A stretch of DNA of 64,000 bases, taken from Streptomyces capitiformicae. GTDB taxonomy: Bacteria > Actinomycetota > Actinomycetes > Streptomycetales > Streptomycetaceae. The notes beneath the pieces were generated by a model. The model was given only the letters and a program-made list of their open reading frames with translations. It had not been told where the DNA came from and did not search any database. The translations under genes were made by a program, and so were the position numbers. The stretch covers positions 372,001-436,000 of the forward strand of contig NZ_CP022161.1 of assembly GCF_002214185.1 (NCBI RefSeq). The letters are read 5' to 3'. Shown here in pieces: positions 9,992 through 17,864 of this stretch (positions within the stretch are counted from its first letter, which is position 1; each line of letters starts with the position of its first letter).

Positions 9992-11506
9992 TCAGTCGCC
10001 CGTCCGCGCCCAGTGGAGCTCAATGGTGCTCTGGTCAAACCCGGGGCCGCGCCGCGCCACCGGATGCACCCTCAACCGCAGGCCCAGGCCGTCCAGGACC
10101 CGCCGCTGCTGCGGCACCTCGAGCGCTTCCCACGTCTCCGCCGACCGAGGCCCCACAAGGCCGTCGAAAGCGTCGAGGTCGAAGGCCGGCCGCAACCGGC
10201 GCGCCTCGTTCTGCGCGTCCGTGATCTGCTTCGCCAGCTTCGCCGTGATGCGCCGCAACTGCTCACGGGTAATGATCCCGTCCGCGTAGTCGTCCGCCGC
10301 CGCCTCCTGGCGCGCCTTCAACCCCTCTGCCCGTTCAAGGGCCGCCAGGGCCGCCGAGTCGTCACCGCGGAAGACCTCGGCCGCCTCGGGCCGCGACAGC
10401 ACCCCCCCAACCACCCGCCCCACGTACCGGTCGAGCGCTTCCTCATTCCGGCCGACACAGCCGCTCGCGTCGCAGACGTACGTCGGCTGCTTCCTGCCCC
10501 GGGACGCGTTCCCCTTCAGCGCAACCCGGAGCACCGACCCGCACGGCCCGCACGTGGCGACCTCGCCCCACGTCAGCAGGTGCTTCCGCGCCCCCGGCAG
10601 CTCCCGCACCACGGCCCGCTCCGCGAAGAGGTTCCGCAGCTGTGCGTACTGCTCGTCCGTGATGAGCGCCGGCCATGCCGCCTTGTACTCCACGCCCTGG
10701 TGCACGCGGAGCCCCACGTTCGCCGGCCGCAGCGCGAGCTTCTTCACGCTGGTCTTGTTCCACAGCGACCCGTCCGCGTTCTGCCCGACAGCCCGCCGCT
10801 TGAGCTGCATCCCGGCACCGGGCGACGGCACACCACGCTCGTTCAGGTCAGCCGTGATGCCGAGGAGACTTCCTCCGGCCAGCAGGCGGGTGACGATCTC
10901 CCGGACAACCCCGGCCTGTACCGGGTCCTCGACGTCATGGAACCCGCTGATCTGCCCCCGGGCGTCGCACTCGTACTGACGCCGCCACCCGTAGGCCACG
11001 GCGCCGTTCGCTCGGCCCTCCTGGGCGCGTTCGAGGGCGGCCCGGGCCACCCGCTCACTCTTCACCTCGGACTCGGCGGTGTCGGACTCTCCGAGGTTCG
11101 CAAGCTGCGACCGGTCCGACGCCTTCGCCATGTTGAACAGGCCACCCGACTCGAACGCCACCCAGCACCCCGCGTGCCGCAAGTCCTCGATCGCCTGCGC
11201 GCGCTCGACACGGCGCCGCCACAGGCGAGACGGGTGGTAGCCGGCCACGATGACCCGAACGCCCGGTTCCCGGGCGGCTTCGATGGCGTCGGCCATAAGC
11301 CGGTCGTACTCGGGGCGTTCCTCACCCGAGTGCGCGCTCACATCGTTCTCGACGTACTCGCCGCCGACCTCCCAGCCGTTCTCCTCGGAGAACGTCCGCA
11401 GGTCGCTCATCTGCCGGTTGACTCCCCGTCGACGGTCGCGCGGGTCCTCGGAGATCCGCGCGTACAGGAAGACGAGGGTGCGGCGCGGGAGCGTCCTAGT
11501 GTTCAG
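9992..11506 (-). CDS. Large serine recombinase (phage-type integrase)
   Basis: This site-specific recombinase catalyses attP x attB integration through a serine-DNA intermediate. Domains in order over ~504 residues: resolvase catalytic domain (FLYARISEDP with the catalytic Ser, then GVNRQ and the VAGYHPSRLWR strand), recombinase domain (YGWRRQYECDARGQ ... NERGVPSPG), zinc-ribbon (TCGPCGSVLR ... YVCDASGC) and a C-terminal coiled coil (REQLRRITAKLAKQITDAQ). There is no ATG, GTG or TTG between attR and the catalytic motif. CTG at 11506 is the nearest plausible start. The frame remains open through attR into host DNA, with a GTG at 11584. Its end lies next to structured repeat copy 2. Confidence 0.9.
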   Translation of the reverse strand: MNTRTLPRRTLVFLYARISEDPRDRRRGVNRQMSDLRTFSEENGWEVGGEYVENDVSAHSGEERPEYDRLMADAIEAAREPGVRVIVAGYHPSRLWRRRVERAQAIEDLRHAGCWVAFESGGLFNMAKASDRSQLANLGESDTAESEVKSERVARAALERAQEGRANGAVAYGWRRQYECDARGQISGFHDVEDPVQAGVVREIVTRLLAGGSLLGITADLNERGVPSPGAGMQLKRRAVGQNADGSLWNKTSVKKLALRPANVGLRVHQGVEYKAAWPALITDEQYAQLRNLFAERAVVRELPGARKHLLTWGEVATCGPCGSVLRVALKGNASRGRKQPTYVCDASGCVGRNEEALDRYVGRVVGGVLSRPEAAEVFRGDDSAALAALERAEGLKARQEAAADDYADGIITREQLRRITAKLAKQITDAQNEARRLRPAFDLDAFDGLVGPRSAETWEALEVPQQRRVLDGLGLRLRVHPVARRGPGFDQSTIELHWARTGD

Positions 11507-11523
11507 AAGAGAGGACCCTAGGG

Positions 11524-11529
11524 CTTCCC
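11524..11529. other. attR core of the integrative element (CTTCCC)
   Basis: The right-hand copy of the short core lies 18 bp upstream of the probable integrase start. Joining the attL left flank to the attR right flank rebuilds an uninterrupted MBL reading frame, DCLFPGDVGNTRKDP, which is the inferred attB. Confidence 0.6.
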
Positions 11530-11710
11530 GGGCGATGTGGGCAACACCCGTAAGGATCCGAAGGCGTTCGCCAGTCTGATCCACGACGTGGAGACGAAGA
11601 TCTTCGACGTGCTCCCCGACGAGACGTGGGTCTACCCGGGCCACGGCAACGACACGACGCTCGGCGCGGAGCGCCCGCAGCTGCCGGAATGGCACGCGCG
11701 GGGCTGGTGA
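11525..11710 (+). pseudogene. Displaced original 3' end of the MBL-fold hydrolase gene
   Basis: Sixty-one codons plus stop, in one intact frame from FPGDVGNTRKDPK to PEWHARGW, homologous to the last part of the 6506-7159 gene (shared DETWVYPGHGNDTT). It has no start codon or ribosome site and is cut off from its 5' portion by the element, so it should not be translated. It serves as the record of the target sequence before insertion. Confidence 0.85.
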
Positions 11711-12047
11711 ACTCCCCCGTGCCGTAGGTCAATTGGTGAGACCTGCGGGAGGGCGTACGGGAGGGCGCGCGGGCACTCCCGCACGCACCCCGTGTGAATC
11801 GAACACACGCGCCGGTGTCACGCGCGCGCTCCCGGCGTGCGCCCTGGCGTAGTCCACTGGTGGCAGGTCCGCACGGGATGACGGCTCCTGTGTGGATGGG
11901 CCGCCGGCCTCCCGATCCCCGCCCTCGGCCGGCGGCCCCGCCCGCGTTCCACCGCGAGCGCTCTCCGCACTTGCTGCCGCAAGCGTTCTCCGGGCCTCCT
12001 GCCGAGCGTTCACAAAATTGCAACACACGTTCCCAATATGCGGACAG
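11711..12047. other. Intergenic region right of attR, no gene seen
   Basis: About 340 bp without a convincing gene. It contains a D-arm-like hairpin on the plus strand (GGTC/GACC around AATTGGTGA, near 11726-11744) and a T-arm-like hairpin on the minus strand (GTGTG/CACAC around TTCGATT, near 11801-11817), but no complete cloverleaf on either strand. These may be tRNA debris from older insertions. Confidence 0.4.
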
Positions 12048-12068
12048 TTGTCGACGTGACCTCGACAA
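12048..12068. promoter_or_regulatory. Inverted repeat upstream of the ABC importer operon
   Basis: TTGTCGA and TCGACAA form perfect 7-bp arms with a 7-bp spacer, 30 bp before the chosen start of the solute-binding protein. The size and place fit an operator; the cognate regulator is not in view. Confidence 0.45.
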
Positions 12069-12097
12069 ACGGGATGTCGCGCTGTCAATCTCACGCC

Positions 12098-12997
12098 ATG
12101 CCTCTTGCCCTCCGAGCCCCACGTCGTCCGCGCCGTGCCGCGTCCGCCACTACCGTCGCCCTGCTCGCCACCATCGCGGTGGGCTGCGCTCCGCAGCCGG
12201 AGGAGGCTGCTTCCGGCTCTGCCTCCGACTCCGCGTCCGGGGCGTCCTGCGCCAAGGGCCAGTTGAGCACGGAGGCCACCGGGAAGCTGACGATAGCCAC
12301 CGACTCCCCGGCGTACGAGCCGTGGTTCAAGGACGACGACCCCAGGAACGGCGAGGGCTTCGAGTCGGCGGTCGCGTACGCCGTGGCCAAGGAGCTCGGC
12401 TACGACAAGGCGGACGTCGTCTGGCAGACCGTGCCCTTCAACAAGGCCTTCGCGCCGGGTGCGAAAACCTTCGACTTCGACATCAACCAGGTGTCGATCA
12501 GCGACGAGCGCAAGAAGGCCGTGGACTTCTCGTCGGGCTACTACGACGTGCGCCAGGCCCTCATCGCGCTGAAGGACTCCAAGGCCGCGAAGGCGACGAG
12601 CATCGCGGACCTCAAGGGCCTGCACCTGGGCGCCCAGGTCGGCACCACGAGCCTGAACTACATCAACGACGTGGTGCAGCCGAGCCAGGACGCCGCCGCG
12701 TACGCGAAGAACGACCAGGCCAAGTCCGCGCTCAAGAACGGCCAGATCGACGCGATCGTCGTCGACCTGCCGACCGCCTTCTACATCACCTCGGCCGAGG
12801 TGACGGACGCGAAGATCGTCGGGCAGTTCGAGAACCAGGGCGGTACGCCGGAGCAGTTCGGTCTCGTCCTCGACAAGGGCAGCGCCCTGACGTCCTGTGT
12901 GACGGCCGCCGTGGACGCCCTGCGCGAGGACGGCACGCTGGCGAAGATCGAGCAGGAGTGGCTCTCCGACGCCGTCGACGCCCCGGTACTCAAGTGA
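12098..12997 (+). CDS. ABC transporter solute-binding lipoprotein (amino-acid type)
   Basis: This is the extracytoplasmic substrate receptor of an importer, 299 residues. A Lys/Arg-rich n-region (RAPRRPRRAA), a hydrophobic core and the lipobox IAVGC show a lipoprotein; a Ser/Ala-rich linker follows, and then a family-3 solute-binding domain (GKLTIATDSPAYEPWF, FDINQVSISDERKKAVDFS, IADLKGLHLGAQVGTTS). The N-terminal strand and the DERKKAVDFS motif fit polar amino-acid receptors such as those for glutamate or cystine, but the ligand cannot be told. ATG 12098 gives a proper signal peptide; an upstream in-frame ATG (12038) would overlap the inverted repeat at 12048. The stop overlaps the permease start by 4 nt. 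Confidence 0.9.
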   Translation: MPLALRAPRRPRRAASATTVALLATIAVGCAPQPEEAASGSASDSASGASCAKGQLSTEATGKLTIATDSPAYEPWFKDDDPRNGEGFESAVAYAVAKELGYDKADVVWQTVPFNKAFAPGAKTFDFDINQVSISDERKKAVDFSSGYYDVRQALIALKDSKAAKATSIADLKGLHLGAQVGTTSLNYINDVVQPSQDAAAYAKNDQAKSALKNGQIDAIVVDLPTAFYITSAEVTDAKIVGQFENQGGTPEQFGLVLDKGSALTSCVTAAVDALREDGTLAKIEQEWLSDAVDAPVLK

Positions 12998-13911
12998 CGG
13001 TCGTGAAGGAGCAGTCGGGCCCGGAGGGCGCCGACGACAGCGGAGACGCGCCCCGCGCGGACGACGGATACGTCCCCTCCCAGCGGCGCCTCGGCCGGGA
13101 GCGCTACAAGCGCGCCCGGGCCCGCCGTGCCACCGCCATCGCCGCCCTGTCGACCCTGGTCACAGCTGTCGTCCTCTATCTCGTCGTCGTCAACGCGCCC
13201 GGCTGGCCGCGCACCAAGGAGACGTTCTTCAGCGCGGAGTACGCGCGCGAGGCGTTCCCCAAGGTCCTCGAAGGGCTCTGGCTCAACGTCCGGCTGCTGC
13301 TGGTGTGCGGCGTCGCCGTGCTCGTCCTCGGCATGCTGATCGCCGTCGCGCGGACCCTGCGCGGCCCCGTCTTCTTCCCGCTGCGGGCGCTGGCCGCCGC
13401 GTACACGGACTTCTTCCGCGGGCTGCCACTGATCATCAACCTGATGATCGTGGTCCTGGGCGTCCCGGCGCTCAGGCTCCAGGGGGTGACCGTCGACCCG
13501 GTGCTGCTCGGCGGCACCGCGCTGACGCTGACGTACTCCGCGTACGTCGCCGAGGTGTTCCGCGCCGGCATCGAGTCCGTGCACCCCTCGCAGCGCGCCG
13601 CGGCACGCTCGCTGGGCCTCAACAACCGGCAGGCGCTGCGGCACGTCGTGCTCCCCCAGGCGGTCCGCCGTCAGGTGCCGCCGCTCCTCAACGACCTGGT
13701 GTCACTGCAGAAGGACACCGGTCTGGTCTCGATCGGCGGCGCGATCGACGCCGTACGCGCGGCGGACATCATCGTGGGCCGCAGCCTCAACTACACGCCG
13801 TACATCGTCGCGGGCCTGGTCTTCGTCGCCCTGACCATCCCGATGACCCGTCTCACCGACTGGGTCACGGCCCGGATGGACCGGCAGCGGGCCCAAGGAG
13901 GGACGCTATGA
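12994..13911 (+). CDS. ABC transporter permease (amino-acid type)
   Basis: This is the membrane subunit of the importer, 305 residues. A ~45-residue charged cytoplasmic N-terminus precedes about five membrane helices: one near residue 50-70 (AIAALSTLVTAVVLYLVVV), then the HisM/GlnP-type domain beginning WLNVRLLLVCGVAVLVLGM, FFRGLPLIINLMIVVLG. The EAA loop reads GIESVHPSQRAAARSLGLNN, the site where the ATPase docks. The start is the GTG overlapping the upstream stop (GTGA), and its stop overlaps the next ATG (ATGA), so all three genes are translationally coupled. Confidence 0.93.
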   Translation: MTVVKEQSGPEGADDSGDAPRADDGYVPSQRRLGRERYKRARARRATAIAALSTLVTAVVLYLVVVNAPGWPRTKETFFSAEYAREAFPKVLEGLWLNVRLLLVCGVAVLVLGMLIAVARTLRGPVFFPLRALAAAYTDFFRGLPLIINLMIVVLGVPALRLQGVTVDPVLLGGTALTLTYSAYVAEVFRAGIESVHPSQRAAARSLGLNNRQALRHVVLPQAVRRQVPPLLNDLVSLQKDTGLVSIGGAIDAVRAADIIVGRSLNYTPYIVAGLVFVALTIPMTRLTDWVTARMDRQRAQGGTL

Positions 13912-14690
13912 GCGACGCCGTGCCCGAGGCACCCGAGGTGTCCACCGCCCCCGTACTGCGGATGGAGTCCGTCCGCAAGACCTTCGGCGGGTCGGTCGTC
14001 CTGCGGGGCGTCGATCTGGAGGTCGCCCCGCACACCGTGACGGCGTTGATCGGAGCTTCCGGGTCCGGCAAGTCGACGCTGCTGCGCTGCGCGAACCTCC
14101 TGGAGGACATCGACGACGGGGCGATATGGCTGGACGGCGAGGAGATCACCGATCCGCGCGTCGACCAGGACGCGGTCCGGCGCCGTATCGGCGTGGTCTT
14201 CCAGTCGTACAACCTCTTCCCGCACATGACCGTTCTGGACAACATCACCCTCGCCCCTCGCCGGGTGCACGGGGTGGGACGCGCGGAGGCGGAGGAGCGG
14301 GCGCGCGAGCTGCTCGACCGGCTCGGGCTCGGCGTGAAGGCGGGCGCGTACCCGGACCGGCTGAGCGGCGGTCAGCAGCAACGCGTCGCGATCGTCCGCG
14401 CGTTGGCCGTACGGCCCCGGCTGCTGCTCCTCGACGAGATCACCGCCGCGCTGGATCCGGAACTCGTGGGCGAGGTCCTCACCGTCGTCCGGGATCTGAA
14501 GGACGAGGGCATGACCATGGTCCTCGCCACGCACGAGATGGGCTTCGCGCGTGACGTCGCCGACCAGGTCTGTTTTCTGGACGGTGGGGTGGTGCTGGAG
14601 CGCGGAACCGCCGAGGAGATCTTCGGCGATCCGCAGCAGGAGCGCACACGACGCTTCCTGCGACGGATCGTGGAGGCGGGCCGCCTGTAA
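13908..14690 (+). CDS. ABC transporter ATP-binding protein (amino-acid type)
   Basis: This is the 260-residue nucleotide-binding subunit that powers the importer. Walker [13 protein letters not shown] near residue 48, Q-loop VVFQSYNLFPHMTV, signature LSGGQQQRVAIVRAL, Walker B LLLLDEITAALDPE and the switch His in LATHEMGF are all intact; Walker B has I instead of the usual P after DE. GlnQ/HisP-type members of this size serve polar amino-acid uptake. It is the last gene of the operon, and aroQ faces it. Confidence 0.95.
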   Translation: MSDAVPEAPEVSTAPVLRMESVRKTFGGSVVLRGVDLEVAPHTVTALIGASGSGKSTLLRCANLLEDIDDGAIWLDGEEITDPRVDQDAVRRRIGVVFQSYNLFPHMTVLDNITLAPRRVHGVGRAEAEERARELLDRLGLGVKAGAYPDRLSGGQQQRVAIVRALAVRPRLLLLDEITAALDPELVGEVLTVVRDLKDEGMTMVLATHEMGFARDVADQVCFLDGGVVLERGTAEEIFGDPQQERTRRFLRRIVEAGRL

Positions 14691-14715
14691 GGAGCGCTCA
14701 CCCGGACAACGGGAC

Positions 14716-15189
14716 TTACGCCTCCGCCTTCCCCGTCCCCGCCAGGGCCGCGACCCGCTCCACACCGAACACATAACCCTGCACCCCGCACCCGGCGATG
14801 ACGCCGTCGGCGCGCAGCGAGACGTAGGAGTGGTGCCGGAAGGTCTCGCGCTTGTGGATGTTGGAGATGTGGACCTCCAGCACGGGCAGGCCGTCGCAGG
14901 TGTTGAGGGCGTCCAGGATCGCGACGGAGGTGTGCGAGTAGGCACCGGGGTTGATGACGATCCCGCAGTGGTTGAGGCGTGCCTCGTGGATCCAGTCGAC
15001 CAGTTCGCCCTCGTGGTTGGACTGCCGGAAGTCCACCGTGCCGCCGTGCGCGGCCGCCGCCTTGGCGCACATGGCCTCGATGTCGGCGAGCGTGTCGGAG
15101 CCGTAGATCTCGGGCTGCCGCTGGCCCAGGAGGTTCAGGTTGGGCCCGTTGAGGATCATGATCGGGGCGTTGGCGAGGGTGCGGGGCAC
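14716..15189 (-). CDS. aroQ: 3-dehydroquinate dehydratase, type II
   Basis: AroQ dehydrates 3-dehydroquinate to 3-dehydroshikimate in the shikimate pathway (or the reverse in quinate use). At 157 residues it has the usual type II size. Visible catalytic features are [17 protein letters not shown] with the catalytic Tyr on the flexible loop, [25 protein letters not shown] and [18 protein letters not shown] with the catalytic His. A GGAGGAACC ribosome site precedes the GTG start. It is transcribed alone, convergent with the ABC importer and divergent from the S66 peptidase. Confidence 0.96.
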   Translation of the reverse strand: MPRTLANAPIMILNGPNLNLLGQRQPEIYGSDTLADIEAMCAKAAAAHGGTVDFRQSNHEGELVDWIHEARLNHCGIVINPGAYSHTSVAILDALNTCDGLPVLEVHISNIHKRETFRHHSYVSLRADGVIAGCGVQGYVFGVERVAALAGTGKAEA

Positions 15190-15290
15190 GGTTCCTCCGG
15201 TCCGTTCGGGGTGGGCGGCCCGTCAGGACCGCTGCTCGCACCCGGTTTATCACGGTGAAACGGCAGTGCGAGAGGCCGTAGTCTCCCCGC

Positions 15291-16328
15291 ATGGCCACGC
15301 CCTCGTACCCTCCGAAGCCCTCGCCCGGCGACCGCGTGGCCGTCATCTCGCCCTCGGCCGGTCTGCCCGAGTTGTTCCCGCGGCCCTATGAACTGGGCCT
15401 GGAGCGGCTGCGTGAGGAGTACGGCCTCGAACCGGTCGAGTACCCGACGACGAGGAAGATGGGCACGACGCCCCAGGAGCGGGCCGACGACATCCACGCG
15501 GCCTTCGCCGACCCGGACGTCAAGGCCGTGTTCTCCACGATCGGCGGCGACGACCAGATCACCGTACTGCCGCTGCTCGACCGGGAGTTGCTGCGGGCCA
15601 ACCCCAAGCCGTTCTTCGGGATGAGCGACAACAGCAACCTGCTGGCGTTCCTGTACGGCGTCGGCTACCACGGCGGAATGGTGATGACCACGCTCGGCAG
15701 GCCCGGGGCCATGAACCCCGTGTCCGCCGATTCCCTGCGCGCGGCGCTGTTCACCTCGGGGCCGTACGAGTTGCGGCCCGCCGAGCGCTTCAACGACATC
15801 GAGCGTGACTGGGCCGCCCGGGCGACCTTCGACGCGGAGCCGGAGTCCCGGCCCGGCACCGGATGGACCTGGGTGAACGCCGACCGCGTGGTGGAGGGCC
15901 GCGGTTGGGGCGGTTGTCTGGAGATCTTGGGCTGGCTGCTGATGGCCGACCGCGAGATGCCGCGTGACGTGTCCGTTTTCGACGGAGGGGTGCTCTTCCT
16001 GGAGACCTCGGAGGAACTGCCGCGCGCCGAGGAGGTCTTCCGCACCCTGCGGAACATGGGTGAGCGCGGGCTGCTCCAGCGCTTCTCCGCCCTGCTGATG
16101 GGCCGCGCCAAGACGTGGTCCTTCGAGCAGCGCAACACGCCCGAGCAAGCGGCGCGTTACGCGGAGGAGCAGCGCGAGGCAGTACTGCGCGCCATGCGGG
16201 CGTACGCCCCCGACACCACGATCGTCTTCGATGTGGATCTCGGCCACACCGATCCCCAAGTCGTCATCCCCTACGGCGGTGTGATCCGTGTGGACGGTCC
16301 CGCCCGGCGCATCACAGTGACCTACTGA
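15291..16328 (+). CDS. S66-family LD-carboxypeptidase / MccF-like peptidase
   Basis: This 345-residue protein belongs to the S66 family, which includes murein LD-carboxypeptidases and the microcin C self-immunity peptidase MccF. The nucleophile elbow reads FGMSDNSNLL (Ser near residue 114), with the Glu in WGGCLEILGW near 210 and the His in DLGHTDPQVV near 320, the Ser-Glu-His triad of the family. There is no signal peptide, so it acts in the cytoplasm. Whether it recycles peptidoglycan peptides or cleaves peptidyl-adenylate-type inhibitors cannot be told; the MccF-like length and TIGGDDQ motif lean to the second group. Confidence 0.85.
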   Translation: MATPSYPPKPSPGDRVAVISPSAGLPELFPRPYELGLERLREEYGLEPVEYPTTRKMGTTPQERADDIHAAFADPDVKAVFSTIGGDDQITVLPLLDRELLRANPKPFFGMSDNSNLLAFLYGVGYHGGMVMTTLGRPGAMNPVSADSLRAALFTSGPYELRPAERFNDIERDWAARATFDAEPESRPGTGWTWVNADRVVEGRGWGGCLEILGWLLMADREMPRDVSVFDGGVLFLETSEELPRAEEVFRTLRNMGERGLLQRFSALLMGRAKTWSFEQRNTPEQAARYAEEQREAVLRAMRAYAPDTTIVFDVDLGHTDPQVVIPYGGVIRVDGPARRITVTY

Positions 16329-16418
16329 GCCGCACGGATGCCTCCTGAGACACATTGGCGTCGAACGCGCCTCCGCACGCCCCCGTAACTCTTGGTCACC
16401 GTGGGTAGTTGAAGCGGC

Positions 16419-17729
16419 ATGCAACCTGCACGCACCGTAAAACCGCCCTCCATGCCACGACTCGCGGCCGCCTCGCTCGCCGGGACGGCCATCGAGTTCT
16501 ACGACTTCTTCGTCTACGGGACGGCGGCGGCCCTCGTCCTGGGGCCGCTGTTCTTCCCGACGTTCTCGCCCCTGGCGGGAACCCTCGCGGCGTTCGCGAC
16601 CTTCGGGGTCGGGTTCGTGGCAAGACCGTTGGGATCGGTGCTGTTCGGGCACATCGGGGACCGGCACGGGCGGCGGCCGGTCCTCGTCGCCTCACTGCTG
16701 CTGACCGGCGGCGCGACCGTGGCCGTGGGCTGCGTCCCCACATTCGACTCGATCGGCGTGACCGCTCCCTTCCTCCTCCTCGGCTTGCGTTTCCTGCAGG
16801 GGCTCGGACTCGGCGGGGAGTGGGGCGGCGCGGTGCTGCTGACGGCTGAGCACGCGCCGGCCGAGCGACGCGGCTTGTGGTCGAGCTTCCCGCAGGTCGG
16901 GCCCGCGGTGGGGTTCCTGTTGGCCAATGGCGTGATGCTGACGCTGTCGGCGAGCCTGACGGAGGCGCAGTTCGTCACGTGGGGGTGGCGGGTGCCGTTC
17001 TGGGCGGCGGGGGTGCTGGCGGTGGCGGGGCTGTGGCTGCGTTCGTCACTCATGGAGAGCCCGCAGTTCCTTGAGATCGACGACCACGCGCGCGTGCCGC
17101 TCGCCGAGGTGGTGCGCGGCCACTGGCGACTCGTCCTGCTGACCGCCGGGGCGCTCTCGATCGGGTACGCGGTGTTCTACACGGTGACGACCTGGTCCCT
17201 CTCGTACGCGACCGAGCGGCTGGGGGTGAGCCGTACCGTCATGCTGACCTGCATCATGGGCGCCGTGGTGGTGAAGGGCGCTCTCACACCGCTGGCGGCG
17301 GTGGCCGGCGACCGCTACGGGCGGCGCCCGATGTGCCTGGTGGGCTGTACCGCCACTGTGCTGTGGATGTTTCCCATGGTCGCGTTGCTGTCGACCGGTG
17401 AGCCTCTGCTGATGTTCCTCGGCTTCCTGGTGGCGATGCTCGCTTTCGTCACGATGTTCGCCGTCATCGCCGCGTACCTTCCGGAGCTGTACGAGCCCCG
17501 TGTGCGCTGCACGGGCGCCGCGGTGGGCTACAACCTCGGTGGGGTGCTCGGCGGTGCCCTCACCCCGATCGTGGCCACCGCCGTGGCGCAGGGCGGCCGG
17601 GTGCCCTGGGGCGTGGGCGCCTACCTGACCGGGATCGCGCTGCTGAGCCTGGGCTGCTTCGCGCTGCTGCCGGAGACACGGCCGGTACCGGCGGCGACGG
17701 CCGGCGCGGCGGAGGCCACCGCGGGGTGA
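16419..17729 (+). CDS. MFS transporter, metabolite:proton symporter (MHS) type
   Basis: This is a 436-residue membrane protein with twelve predicted helices. The MHS signature is clear near the N-terminus (GTAIEFYDFFVYGTAAAL), with the loop 2-3 motif GHIGDRHGRRPVLV and its pseudo-repeat GDRYGRRPMCLV between helices 8 and 9. Relatives import organic acids, proline/betaine or shikimate with protons. No neighbour reveals the substrate. It is convergent with the TerC gene, with hairpins between. Confidence 0.9.
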   Translation: MQPARTVKPPSMPRLAAASLAGTAIEFYDFFVYGTAAALVLGPLFFPTFSPLAGTLAAFATFGVGFVARPLGSVLFGHIGDRHGRRPVLVASLLLTGGATVAVGCVPTFDSIGVTAPFLLLGLRFLQGLGLGGEWGGAVLLTAEHAPAERRGLWSSFPQVGPAVGFLLANGVMLTLSASLTEAQFVTWGWRVPFWAAGVLAVAGLWLRSSLMESPQFLEIDDHARVPLAEVVRGHWRLVLLTAGALSIGYAVFYTVTTWSLSYATERLGVSRTVMLTCIMGAVVVKGALTPLAAVAGDRYGRRPMCLVGCTATVLWMFPMVALLSTGEPLLMFLGFLVAMLAFVTMFAVIAAYLPELYEPRVRCTGAAVGYNLGGVLGGALTPIVATAVAQGGRVPWGVGAYLTGIALLSLGCFALLPETRPVPAATAGAAEATAG

Positions 17730-17780
17730 GCAGAAGGCCGGTTCGTGGTACGCCAACGGGCGCTGCGGATGCACAGCGCC

Positions 17781-17823
17781 CCGCACTCCGGTCGACGCGG
17801 TGGTCTGCGTCGCCGGTGTGCGG
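17781..17823. terminator. Hairpin between the convergent MFS and TerC genes
   Basis: An interrupted palindrome (CCGCACTCCGG / CCGGTGTGCGG outer arms, CGACGC / GCGTCG inner arms) with one mismatch and one bulge. A second, shorter stem (GGGCGCTG / CAGCGCCC) lies just left at 17758-17781. There is no T-run, as is common in streptomycetes. Confidence 0.5.
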
Positions 17824-17864
17824 GGCGGCACCATCCAGTGTTCGCTGTGCGGTGTCGTCCGCCG

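Larger units (their letters stand above)
6982..11529. mobile_element. Integrative element of about 4.5 kb with a large serine integrase, inserted in the MBL hydrolase gene
   Basis: The borders are defined by the split MBL gene: its 5' part runs into the element at 6976-6981, and its original 3' part resumes at 11525. In order, the element holds a replacement 3' end for the target gene (to 7159), a poorly coding stretch with a lower-G+C patch, two single-pass membrane protein genes (8168 and 9198), a pair of ~112-bp repeats around the second, and the serine integrase pointing left from attR. There is no visible replication, conjugation, capsid or excisionase gene. It could be a small satellite-like or defective integrative element, or what remains of a prophage. 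Confidence 0.8.

Noticed and set aside
10013..11521. Long open frame antisense to the serine integrase
   Set aside because: It is the mirror of the integrase coding strand in high-G+C DNA, Pro/Arg-rich with no domain; the integrase frame has all recombinase motifs.
11716..11817. Possible tRNA right of attR
   Set aside because: A D-arm-like hairpin is on the plus strand and a T-arm-like hairpin on the minus strand; neither strand gives matching acceptor stems or an anticodon arm, even when permuted.
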